Positions 43,978 through 52,561 of a DNA stretch of 64,000 bases are shown here, in pieces. Made by a program: the position numbers and the translations under genes. The notes beneath the pieces are model-generated. The model was given only the letters and a program-made list of their open reading frames with translations, ran no database searches and had not been told where the DNA came from. Within the stretch, counting starts at the first letter, position 1. Each line of letters opens with the position of its first letter. Source of the DNA: Sabellastarte sp. h YS-2021 (taxonomy: Eukaryota; Annelida; Polychaeta; Sabellida; Sabellidae); NCBI GenBank assembly GCA_964017235.1, contig OZ024927.1, positions 53,449,293 through 53,513,292 on the forward strand, written 5' to 3'.

Positions 43978-44196
43978 TTGCAAATTTTAATTAGTAAATT
44001 AAATTTTTATTAGTTAATACCTTACCTACCAGACAATAGCTATAGCCCGGCGCCAGCCGGTCCCGCCAAACGAAAGAAAAAGACGTCCCGGGTTTCACCC
44101 CCGGCAGGACCGGCACACTACAATCCACTCGCCAGGTGGCCTAGTTCCTGCCTCACTCGCCAGAGGGACGTGACGTCATAGCATCTCTTTCGTCCC
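43978..44196 (-). repeat. DIRS-7 3' inverted terminal repeat
   Basis: The outer 40 bases (TTGCAAATTTTAATTAG...) are unique to this end. From TACCTTACCTACCAGAC onward it is the near-perfect reverse complement of 49986-50165, including CCCGGCGCCAGCCGGTCCCG, GACGTCCCGGGTTTCACCC and TGACGTCA (44171-44178). Confidence 0.92.
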
Positions 44197-44252
44197 TAAG
44201 ATTGAATGATGAAGGCTGGAAGCGGGGAAGGCCGGGTGGGAATTTCCCGTCT

Positions 44253-44352
44253 GGTAGGTAAGGTATTAACTAATAAAAATTTAATTTACTAATTAAAATT
44301 TGCAATTTCATTGCGTTAATACATCTTACCTACCAGACGATAGCTAGAATAA
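44253..44352 (-). repeat. DIRS-7 internal complementary region (ICR)
   Basis: 44253-44305 is the reverse complement of the 3' tip (ending TTTGCAA). 44306-44352 is the reverse complement of the 5' tip (starting TTTCATTGCG). The two abut with no base between them. In the accepted DIRS replication model the ICR templates completion of both ends and joins them in a circle (family knowledge). Confidence 0.92.
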
Positions 44353-44469
44353 CTACCCAGTGGAAGGAGGGCAGCCTTCTGAGGATTGGAGAAACTCTTA
44401 TATTATACCTAGGTGTGAGGTTCTAGTCCTTTGAGGAGACATGTTAGTCTCAAGGGTAACTAGACCCAC

Positions 44470-44512
44470 CTGCCCCCCCCCCCCCACCCCCCACCCCCCC
44501 CACCCCCCCTTT
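44470..44512. repeat. C-rich tract (G-rich on the DIRS-7 coding strand)
   Basis: Runs of 6-14 C separated by single A. A shorter version sits at the same place in DIRS-10 (59236-59253). On the element's RNA this is a G-run that could form quadruplexes. Confidence 0.8.
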
Positions 44513-44718
44513 TGACTGCTCTGAGGGGAGGAAGAGAGTAAGAGTTCAAGTCAATGATTCCCACGGTTAACCTGGAAGAGAGGGAAAGTCCTATACCCAG
44601 AGGATTACTCTGAAGTAAAAGACTTTGAGAAGCCAAGGCCTAGGCTAAAAGTGAGCCTACACCTAAAACTAACTAGTATGTACACTATATATAATTATAT
44701 ACAAAGAAGCTTAGGGGA

Positions 44719-45800
44719 CTAGTGGTGGATTTGCTGGGCAGCCACCACAGGACCCAAGTGAAAAAGCTCCTTATCTGCCCAGGCAACATCCTTAAGGTAA
44801 AACTGTGTAAAGGTGTTGTGGGACTTCCAGTGGCATGCTGCTAGAATCTGGTCCAGAGATATGCCACCTTGAAAGGCTTTGGAGGCCGCAAAGGCCCTAA
44901 CATCATGGGCCTTAACCTGATGTAAGGTCAAGGAATCTTGGTCAGAGAGATCATAACACAACACTACTGTTTGTTTGATCCAGGACGAGATAGTGGCAGG
45001 AGAGATGTCCTTGTTAAACCCTTGTTTGAATGAAACAAAAAACTAACTCCTTTCCCGTTCTTAGGTCCTGCGTTTTGTCCAGGTAGTAGCGAAGAGCCCG
45101 AACGGGGCAAAGGGATCTGTCTTCCTTTAAAGACTTATCCAGAGTGGGGGCTAAGGCTGGAATGACCACAGGGGCCACGCACTCTGGTCCCTCTTTTGCC
45201 AAGTGATTTTTCGCCAAGAAGCTTGGTGAAGGGTAGAGGGAAACTTCAGCTTGGTGTCTGATATTTTTGTTTAACCAAGCGTGAATCTCACTCCTGCGTT
45301 TTCCTGAAGCCAGGGCTAGGAGAAAAACAGTTTTGAAAGTAAGGTGCTTCAGAGAAGCCTTTCTGAGTGGTTCAAAAGGCGCTTTTGTAAGCTGGTGTAA
45401 AACCAGGGAGAGGTTCCAAGCAGGAACCCCCCGGCGCCCTTTGGGTCTATCTCTGTGAAAACTGTCTAACAGTCTAGTCAAATTTTCATCCTTGCCGACA
45501 TTAACCGAGGTATTTCCCAGTTTGTCTGCAATGGCTGACCTGTAACCATCAATAGTGCTGGGCTGGAGATTCTTCTCCTGGAAAAGGTGCAGGAGGAAAT
45601 CTGCTATTTGTTTTATAGATGGGTTCCTGAAGTCCACCTGACTTGTTTCACACCATCTGACAAAAACGGCCCACTTCGCTTCGTAGACTGTTCTGGTTGA
45701 ACGTCTTTGAGGCGCCTCAATTCTTGACGCCACTGGGCTAGAGAACCCCTGCTCCTTGATTGTCTGGGCTCTAGGAGCCAGGCATGGAGATTTAGGTTTG
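44719..45800 (-). pseudogene. DIRS-7 tyrosine recombinase, one frameshift
   Basis: The N-terminal domain has QGFSSPVASRIEAPQRRSTR, YEAKWAVFVRWC and LQPSTIDGYRSAIADKLGN. The catalytic domain has the first Arg in LALASGKRRSEIHAW. After CPVRALRYYLDK the frame runs through ELVF and, at a six-T run near 45040 (five in relatives), shifts out and stops at 45014. The rest continues in another frame (44964-44719) with KAHDVRAFAASKAF (HxxR) and SHNTFTQFYLKDV (nucleophilic Tyr), ending VVAAQQIHH. All catalytic residues are present; one extra T breaks the gene unless it is a sequencing error. The recombinase would insert the circular DNA intermediate (family knowledge). Confidence 0.88.
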
Positions 45801-48126
45801 TCAGATCCCTGTGACGTGCCTTGTTGAAAGGTTGGGTCACTAGATCTGGGTGGTGTGGAAGACAAAGAGGAACCCTCGCAGATAGTTCCACTAGGTCCCA
45901 AAACCAAGGCATGTTGGGCCATCCCGGGGCAATCAGGATTGCTCTGCGATACCAGTGATCTGACAGCTTGCTGACCACCTTCCCCATCAGAGATACTGGG
46001 GGGAAGAGGTACATGTCCAGGTCCTCCCAGGATAATGTCAGAGCATCCACTGACCAGGCCTTTGGGTCTGGAATTGGGGACACAAATTGAACTAGCTTGC
46101 AGTTGTACCTTGTTGCAAACATGTCCACTCGGGGATAATGCCAGGTTTGACAAAGGAGGTCGAAGATCTCTTGATGGAGGGACCACTCCGTCTGAATGAC
46201 CTGCCTTTGGCGAGACAATTTGTCTGCAATTACATTCAGACGGCTTGGAACGTGTCTGGCCTTCAGTACTATTTGATTGAGGCTGCACCAACATAGGAGC
46301 CGCCAAAGAAGGGCACAGAGTGAGCCTGACCTCATACCTCCTTCCTTGTTGATGTATGCCACAACCGTGGTGTTGTCTGTGGCAATCAGGACGACCTTTC
46401 CTTGCACTAAATGTTGGAATCTTTTTAGTGCTAACAACACGGCTTTTAGTTCTAAGAAGTTTATGTGCAACTTGCTTTCGGGCACTGACCAAGTACCGCT
46501 TGCTGTGAAGTCGCCTAAGTGAGCACCCCAGCCTTCTTTTGAGGCGTCTGTAAAGATTTGAACTGCGTGTCGCAGGGGGTGTAAGGGCTGACCCTTTAGG
46601 ACATTTTCCTCTTGGGTCCACCACTGCAGGTACTGATGGAGAGACCTCGGAATTGGGATCTCCTTTTCCAGAGATTCTGGGACTCTCCAGTGTTTCTTGA
46701 GGTGCCACTGAATAGGTCTCATGTGCAGTCTGCCTAGGGTCACCTGTTTTTCTGTCGCAGTGAGAAGACCTATAAGAGACATGAAAGTTCTCACTGGGCA
46801 AGATCTGTTCTGTAAAAGCACTGTTATTTTCTGTTGAAGGGTTTCCCAACGATTTTGAGTAGGTCTGACTACTCCGTTGAGTAGGTCGTACTGGTAGCCT
46901 ACGAAGTCGAAGACTTGTTGGGGTTCCAGTTCTGATTTTTGCATGTTTACCATCCAGCCCAACTCCTGGCAGAGGGCTAGGAGGGATTGGGTTCCCTGGT
47001 GGCAAGATTCTTTGGTAGGGGCTCGAATCAACCAGTCGTCTAGGTACTGGTGGATTCTTATACCCTGTGACTGAGCCATTAACTTGACCTCTTTGACCAC
47101 ACCAGTGAACTCCATGGGAGCTGTTGACAGGCCAAAGGGAAGTGCCCGAAACTGGTACGACTGGTTCTGAAAGTGGAACCTGAGGAATTTTCGGGATGTG
47201 TAGTGAATTGGGATGTGGAAGTAGGCGTCGCTGAAGTCTAGCGATGTCACCCACTCCTCTTGTTGTAGAGAGGTCCGGATTGTCTCTGGAGTCTCCATTT
47301 TGAATGTTTTTACGCATAAAAACTGATTTAGAGTACTGAGATCCAAGATTGGCCGCCACTTGTGGTTCGGCTTTGGGACAATGAACAGTCTGTTGAAAAA
47401 GGCTAGTGAGGTTTGAACCCTGACCCTCTCTACTGCCTTTTTCTCGATCAGAGCTTGTACAGCTGCTTGCAAGTGGGAGTCTCTGATGGGGTTTGCATAG
47501 CCACTTACTATCAGGGGATCCCTTACTAAGGGAGGTCTTACTTTGAAGGGAAGAACATAACCCTCCTTTAATATGGACACTACTTTTGGGTTTGCACCCT
47601 TGTGAGCCCATATTTCCCAAAAACTCTGAAGACGTCCCCCCACTGGTTGGACACTTGCAACATTGGGGACATTTGGAACATTTGGAGCAGAAACAAAGTG
47701 ACCGACAAAAGAAGCACTTTTCACACACTTTATTTGACTTTTGATCTTTAATTTTGGTCTTACGTCTTTCTTTTGCGACTGCCACCTTGTTACAGTAGGT
47801 ACACGACGTACAACATGATAAGAAACATTTGTTGGAACAGATACAAAAGAGTTTCTTGTTATGACACTTTGTACAGAACTGACTGGCCGGGCCACCGGCA
47901 CCGGACTTGACTTGCAGTAATTGTCATTTATACTGTGTCTTCTCATGAGCCATCTTGGTACCACGTCCGGGTTGACCACCCCGGCCTCTATTGCGGGAAC
48001 CAAACGCTTTCCAAGCTGGTAGTTCCTTTCCGGCCTGAGAAGTTGATTTAGCAGTGTCTTGAGGTTTCCAACCAGTACTGTAGGGTTGGTATCTCTGCTT
48101 TCTGCCTCTACCGGCGAACCCCCCAC
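45613..48126 (-). CDS. DIRS-7 reverse transcriptase / RNase H
   Basis: An 837-residue open frame. Residues about 1-190 are a variable N-terminus with Cys-rich stretches. RT follows: FFNRLFIVPKPNHKWRPILD (fingers), WVTSLDFSDAYFHIPI (first Asp), RALPFGLSTAPMEF, HQYLDDWLIRAP (catalytic YLDD) and QQVFDFVGYQYDL. Then RNase H: IFTDASKEGWGAHLG (Asp), LELKAVLLAL (Glu), LIATDNTTVVAYINKEGG (Asp) and ARHVPSRLNVIADKLSR. A DIRS-type C-terminal extension contains PGWPNMPWFWDL. It overlaps gag by about 200 bases in the +1 frame and the recombinase domain by about 190 bases in the other. The start Met at 48126 is uncertain because expression could be by frameshifting. No lesion seen. Confidence 0.93.
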   Translation of the reverse strand: MGGSPVEAESRDTNPTVLVGNLKTLLNQLLRPERNYQLGKRLVPAIEAGVVNPDVVPRWLMRRHSINDNYCKSSPVPVARPVSSVQSVITRNSFVSVPTNVSYHVVRRVPTVTRWQSQKKDVRPKLKIKSQIKCVKSASFVGHFVSAPNVPNVPNVASVQPVGGRLQSFWEIWAHKGANPKVVSILKEGYVLPFKVRPPLVRDPLIVSGYANPIRDSHLQAAVQALIEKKAVERVRVQTSLAFFNRLFIVPKPNHKWRPILDLSTLNQFLCVKTFKMETPETIRTSLQQEEWVTSLDFSDAYFHIPIHYTSRKFLRFHFQNQSYQFRALPFGLSTAPMEFTGVVKEVKLMAQSQGIRIHQYLDDWLIRAPTKESCHQGTQSLLALCQELGWMVNMQKSELEPQQVFDFVGYQYDLLNGVVRPTQNRWETLQQKITVLLQNRSCPVRTFMSLIGLLTATEKQVTLGRLHMRPIQWHLKKHWRVPESLEKEIPIPRSLHQYLQWWTQEENVLKGQPLHPLRHAVQIFTDASKEGWGAHLGDFTASGTWSVPESKLHINFLELKAVLLALKRFQHLVQGKVVLIATDNTTVVAYINKEGGMRSGSLCALLWRLLCWCSLNQIVLKARHVPSRLNVIADKLSRQRQVIQTEWSLHQEIFDLLCQTWHYPRVDMFATRYNCKLVQFVSPIPDPKAWSVDALTLSWEDLDMYLFPPVSLMGKVVSKLSDHWYRRAILIAPGWPNMPWFWDLVELSARVPLCLPHHPDLVTQPFNKARHRDLTNLNLHAWLLEPRQSRSRGSLAQWRQELRRLKDVQPEQSTKRSGPFLSDGVKQVRWTSGTHL

Positions 48127-49879
48127 GGCCCGGGCCGGGCTGGGAGGTACGTCGGGAAGCTTCTAACTGGTTGATTTCATCCTCAGCCTTTCTAATAGCA
48201 GCGTCTGGAAATAATCCATATCCATTCAGGGGACAATTTCTCAAGGAATTGAAAGTATCTGGTTTAATCCCCGGTTTCACAGCTTCCAAATATGAGTCCC
48301 TACGGAGTAGGGTCAAATTCGCCATCTGCACAAATGTAAAGTCTGCCAAATGTTGTAAGGATTTACCCATGGCGAAACTGACATTCTGGTTAAATGAGGA
48401 TAAGTATAAAAGTTCATCCAATGCACCTTGAGATTTGACAGAAGACTTGCCTTTCTTAAGTTCACTTTGTAAAATATGCAATTGTTCTTGGAAGGCATCC
48501 TGTATTTTGGTGATACAGCGATTAAACCCCGCGGACTGGTTGCAAATATATGAAGACTCTTTTGCTGCTTTCTCCCACTTACGCATAGTGTCTTGTGATA
48601 GTGGGCGGGAAGGAGGCTGAGGAGAAGTAGAAGATATGGTTGAAATCCTGGGGAATGAACTGTTGATCTTCGCCGCATCATTTGGCCAAGAATTCACCGA
48701 TTTACCCGGTCTAGATGGATCTGTAGGCTCCGCCGGGTGTATCCCATACCATCTGTTCTGGGATTTTGGGGGTCTGAGGAACTGGTCCACATGAAGGCCA
48801 CCTGGATCACTAGATTTTGAAGGATATCCTTCTATCAGTACAAGGTTTAGAGTTTCTAGTTTTCGGCACAACCAATCTTCCGGTGGAAGATCCACAGAAA
48901 TCTTACCCACAGGCTGAGAACGGTGACCTGCCCAAGGATTATCAGTGCGGGATTGCGGAGAAAACTCCAGGTCAGGAATGTGTGTCCATCCCATGAACGC
49001 GCGGACACCTCTCACAGTCTCGCGGTAGTTTTGATCTTCACTGAGGACCCGGTCCGGGTCTGAGGTTTCTACGTCTGGGGATTTCTCTGCGTCAGATAAC
49101 TCACCCTCTTCAAATGTTTCCTGAGGATTGACATCGCGGAAGGTGACCGGCCCGGAGCCGGAAGAAGGTTGTTGAAATGAAGATTGAGAGGAAGCAGACA
49201 TAGCAGCTGACGAAACAGTAGCCACCGGAGCAGGGTGTTTAAACATAGGTTCTGTTTCCGGGTAGAGGTTTTGAAGTGGAGATTGTCTGTCAGCAAAGGA
49301 AAAATCCTGATCTCTAGCCTCATCCGGGCCAACAGCCGGGCCGGCTGGGCCGGAAGAAGCAGAAGTAGTGACAAAAAAGGGTGTCTGGGAAAGAGCACCT
49401 GCTGGAGCAGCATGAGAGACCGGTACTTTGACCGGAGAAAATGACGGATTTTGTTGCACAGAAGGTGAGGGGCGATGTCCTACAGTAATAAGTGCCTCAA
49501 GCCTGGCCATACGAGTGGCCCACTTTTCGTCCAGTTCTTGAAGTTCTTTCTTAAACTGAGGCACAGGAAGGGACAAATCCGGAGCAGAAGCAACAGAAAC
49601 ATCAGGTTCTTGTTCTGGCTGGGTATCAAGAACTACCACAGAAGACGGGTCGACTAATACCTCCTTTGCTTTAGCCTTTTCCTTTCTGAGTTTATAGGTA
49701 GGAGTACTTAACTTGAGCACTTGCTCCGGGGTAAGGACACTGCAAAAGTCACACTGCAGATTCTGAACACAAGGGTCATCACCATGTCCTTTCTCGCGAC
49801 AACGCGCACACCTACTATGTTTGTCAAATGAAGCCATAATATGGCCACACGCACCCTTTTTCTGTCCTGGAGATGCCAT
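47924..49879 (-). CDS. DIRS-7 gag-like protein
   Basis: I choose the Met of MASPGQKKGACGH (49879), matching DIRS-1; an upstream in-frame Met (49903) adds eight unconserved residues. The N-terminal Cys/His cluster (CGHIMASFDKHSRCARCREKG, then CDFC) probably binds zinc. A Ser/Pro/Val-rich linker follows. The conserved C-terminal half has YRETVRGVRAFMGWTHIP, DWLCRKLETLNLVLIEGY, KWEKAAKESSYICNQSAGF and FPDAAIRKAEDEI. The Gly/Arg-rich end (GPGRGGFAGRGRKQRYQ) is typical of nucleic-acid binding. Uninterrupted, about 650 residues. Confidence 0.9.
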   Translation of the reverse strand: MASPGQKKGACGHIMASFDKHSRCARCREKGHGDDPCVQNLQCDFCSVLTPEQVLKLSTPTYKLRKEKAKAKEVLVDPSSVVVLDTQPEQEPDVSVASAPDLSLPVPQFKKELQELDEKWATRMARLEALITVGHRPSPSVQQNPSFSPVKVPVSHAAPAGALSQTPFFVTTSASSGPAGPAVGPDEARDQDFSFADRQSPLQNLYPETEPMFKHPAPVATVSSAAMSASSQSSFQQPSSGSGPVTFRDVNPQETFEEGELSDAEKSPDVETSDPDRVLSEDQNYRETVRGVRAFMGWTHIPDLEFSPQSRTDNPWAGHRSQPVGKISVDLPPEDWLCRKLETLNLVLIEGYPSKSSDPGGLHVDQFLRPPKSQNRWYGIHPAEPTDPSRPGKSVNSWPNDAAKINSSFPRISTISSTSPQPPSRPLSQDTMRKWEKAAKESSYICNQSAGFNRCITKIQDAFQEQLHILQSELKKGKSSVKSQGALDELLYLSSFNQNVSFAMGKSLQHLADFTFVQMANLTLLRRDSYLEAVKPGIKPDTFNSLRNCPLNGYGLFPDAAIRKAEDEINQLEASRRTSQPGPGRGGFAGRGRKQRYQPYSTGWKPQDTAKSTSQAGKELPAWKAFGSRNRGRGGQPGRGTKMAHEKTQYK

Positions 49880-49985
49880 GATAGAAAAGTCAACTAATGG
49901 CAACTATTCCGACACAAATTAAACAGATATAACACAAATATAAAACCAAAAGGTTCACAGATAAAAATCCACAACTTTAAATATC

Positions 49986-50184
49986 GCGCCAAACGAAAAA
50001 GATGCTATGACGTCACGTCCCTCTGGCGAGTGAGGCAGGAACTAGGCCACCTGGCGAGTGGATTGTAGTGTGCCGGTCCTGCCGGGGGTGAAACCCGGGA
50101 CGTCTTTTTCTTTCGTTTGGCGGGACCGGCTGGCGCCGGGCTATAGCTATCGTCTGGTAGGTAAGATGTATTAACGCAATGAAA
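49986..50184 (-). repeat. DIRS-7 5' inverted terminal repeat (probable promoter)
   Basis: Inner start CGCCAAACGAAAAAGATGC, CRE TGACGTCA at 50008-50015, outer tip TTAACGCAATGAAA. The gag start is about 105 bases inside. The 3' copy differs in only a few bases apart from the outer tip. Confidence 0.92.
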
Positions 50185-50483
50185 AGACAGATTTGCATGC
50201 CTTGAACAATTTTTCATCCTCGATAGATAAGGTATCTTTTAAAAAAAACAGCACGTCTCTAGGCCTTGTAGTTTTGGAGGAGAAGTTGTTCACGCGGACG
50301 CGGACGCCCACGCCACAGAGTGACGACATAATGTCAGCTGACTGACAAGTCAGCTGACATAAAAAACAGCACGTCTCTAGGCCTTGTAGTTTTGGAGGAG
50401 AAGTTGTTCACGCGGACGTGGACGCCCACGCCGCAGAGTGACGACATAATGTCAGCTGACTGACAAGTCAGCTGACATAAAAA

Positions 50484-51184
50484 TATGATCCATAAATCAC
50501 TCAAAATTTTCCACATGAGGAACCTAGCGCGATCCGGTGGATGATCCTTGGATGTGTAACTGGGGTGTCATAGCCATCCTTACCTCCTTTTTATTATACT
50601 GTGAGATAAACACTCAGATAAACACTGTTCAAGTGCATACTTTTGTGATAAGTTCACAAATTGATAGTCTATAAACATAAACATAACAGAAGCAAGAAAA
50701 TCTTAATTCTTTTTGAGTTATCATGTACACAAGGAAATTTCTATGGCAGTGACACGACAGACCTGAATCCAATAAATCCCTGACTTTCGTCGGGGGATAT
50801 AATTAAAGTTGCACTGTTGCACTGTATTTATGCTGGAAGCCCACCCTAAAGGTAGCACACATTATATGTATGGTACCTTATGGGTAAATCTAGCTACCAG
50901 TATCACATGAGTGAATCATCAAACATGAAGGGAAATACTGGTTAGCAATGAAGTTGAACACAAGACAAGCTATATTATGATCAGATATGCTGCGACTAGC
51001 AGCAAAAATTTTATCTGAAATTGTTGCAGGAATTGCTGTTTTGACACGGGGATACATAGTTCTAGAAATATAGGAGACATTTCCTTAAATATAGGAAATA
51101 CAGAACAATTTATGCAAAATATAGGAATTTTTTCCTTCCCTCTAAAATATAGGATGTGGGCCTGAAATACAGGAGAATATAGGA
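50484..51184. other. non-coding stretch
   Basis: No gene is seen. It includes a short region with repeated ATATAGGA-like phrases (51070-51185). It is probably intron of the coiled-coil gene if that gene is real. Confidence 0.4.
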
Positions 51185-51835
51185 ATACCTTGACGCCATG
51201 GTCAAGGTCACTACAACAAGGTCAAAGGTCAAATAAAGGTCACACCATAATGTTACACACCTACATTCCCCCACAAATGTCCCTACCAAGTATAAATTTC
51301 CTATACCTTACATTTTCTGAGATATGGCCTGAACAAGATTTTATAGGTCAAGGTCACTACAGCAAGGTCAAAGGTCAAATCAAGGTTACACCATAATGTT
51401 GCACACCTACACCCCCTAACCAATATCCCTACCAAGTATCAATTTCCTACACCTTACAGTTTCCGAGATATAGCCCAGACAAGATTTTATAGGACAAGAT
51501 GAAAGGTCAAATCAAGGTCAGACCATGACATCACACACCTACACCCCCTAACCAATGTCCCCACCAAGCATCAATTTCCTACACCTTACGGTTTCTGAGA
51601 TATAGCCCGGACAAGATTTTCAAACTCAAGGTCACTATGGTATGGTCAAATCAAGGTCACATCATTACTTTGCACACATACAACCCCCTACCAAGTATCT
51701 ACTTCCTACTCAAGGTCAAATCAAGGTCAGACCGTAACAGTGCACACCTACACCTCCTAACCAATGTCCTGACCAAGTATCAACTTCTTACACCTTACAG
51801 TTTCTGAGATACAGCCCGGACAAACTTAAAAAATT
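51185..51835 (+). repeat. HINE-2d: core tandem array (~135 bp units)
   Basis: Four to five units of CAAGTATCAATTTCCTACAC, GTTTCTGAGATATAGCCCGG and CAAGGTCAAAGGTCAAATCAA. It carries several AGGTCA direct repeats spaced by one base. No 3' hairpin is present; it is cut off by DIRS-8. Confidence 0.8.
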
Positions 51836-51837
51836 GT

Positions 51838-52318
51838 TATTGTCTCTAAAGAACCTTGGTCCTGTCTAGATAATAGTGCAGTGCTCTGACTGGACAGAGG
51901 GATCTATCTTCCTTAAGGGATTTATCCATAGTGGGGGTAAGTGCTGGAATTACCATTGGGGTCACACTACCAGGACCCTCAAGGGCCAGTTTGTTCTTAC
52001 AAAGAAAACTTAGCGAAGGGTAAAGGGAAACTTGAGACCAGCTCTTCCTGTGGCAAATGTTCCTATTTACCCAGGCTTGGATTTCACTTTTATGTTTTCC
52101 AGATGCCAGAGCTAACAGGAAGACTGTTTTGAAGTTGAGATGTTTCAAAGAGGCCTTTCAGAGGTTCAAATATGGGCTTGATCAACTGATGTAACACAAG
52201 AGATAGGTTCCAGGAGGAGATATCTCTGTTGAAGTTGTCCAATATCCAAGTAAGGTTCTCATCCTTAGTTATTTTAACTAAGGAATTGCCAACCATATCA
52301 GCTATAACAGTTCATGGT
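51838..52318 (-). pseudogene. DIRS-8 relic: tyrosine-recombinase fragment
   Basis: The minus strand encodes, in two frames, KDENLTWILDNFNRD, SWNLSLVLHQLIKPIFEPLK and TFKTVFLLALASGKHKSEIQAW-like sequence up to CPVRALHYYLDRT. The HxxR and Tyr parts are missing, and the first catalytic Arg region is altered (GKHKSEIQ). No terminal repeats are attached. Confidence 0.8.
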
Positions 52319-52386
52319 GAACTCGCAGCACTAGTATTCTCATTATTCTGTCACAATTTTGTCCATAAAACTAAACATATATATAC

Positions 52387-52561
52387 CATTTTTAGCCAAC
52401 TTCTCTTGAGCCAAGATATAATCAGCTACTTGATTTCTCATGCTTTTACACTGCTCCTCAATGCCTCCTATCTGAACCTGATTAGAAATTTTATTTTCAT
52501 TTTGTAAGGCCATCTTGCGTTCTTGTTCACTCCACTTTTTTTCCAAGGAACACTTGCTCAT
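52387..52561 (-). CDS. coiled-coil host gene, 175-base exon (exon a)
   Basis: On the minus strand an acceptor (CCTTTTTCAG) precedes 175 open bases coding MSKCSLEKKWSEQERKMALQ, then a Gln/Asn/Ile-rich stretch and CKSMRNQVADYILAQEKLAK. The donor is AATG/GTATAT. It starts in phase 0 and ends in phase 1, exactly what the exon at 35547-35755 needs. The charged helical content fits a coiled coil. The first Met may be internal, since an upstream exon in phase 0 is possible (54687-54767). The intron to the next exon would be about 16.6 kb of nested transposons. Confidence 0.6.

Larger units (their letters stand above)
43978..50184 (-). mobile_element. DIRS-7: nearly intact 6.2-kb DIRS-like retrotransposon
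   Basis: Borders are exact because the empty site is in HINE-1a: AAACAGACGAAC/AGACAGATTTG. No target duplication is present, as known for DIRS elements. Minus-strand order: 5' terminal repeat (50184-49986), gag, RT/RNase H, tyrosine recombinase, a C-rich tract (G-rich on the coding strand), ICR (44253-44352), 3' terminal repeat. One frameshift in a T run of the recombinase is the only coding lesion I found. The high integrity suggests recent insertion. Confidence 0.93.
39682..50483 (+). mobile_element. HINE-1b, split by DIRS-7, with duplicated 3' end
   Basis: The left part (39682-43977) aligns throughout with HINE-1a: GTGCCCGTAAACGGGCAC hairpin, TGTCAGCTGACT, array A with about six units, array B with about eighteen, and the 3' segment up to AAACAGACGAAC. 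After DIRS-7 it resumes with AGACAGATTTGCATGCC at 50185. The last 118 bp (GC-rich stretch plus hairpin) occurs twice in tandem, giving hairpins at 50332-50359 and 50450-50477, both perfect, each followed by TAAAAA or TAAAAAT. Confidence 0.8.

Noticed and set aside
48171..48681. Frames on both strands within DIRS-7 gag
   Set aside because: Shadows of the intact gag frame, which has conserved motifs.
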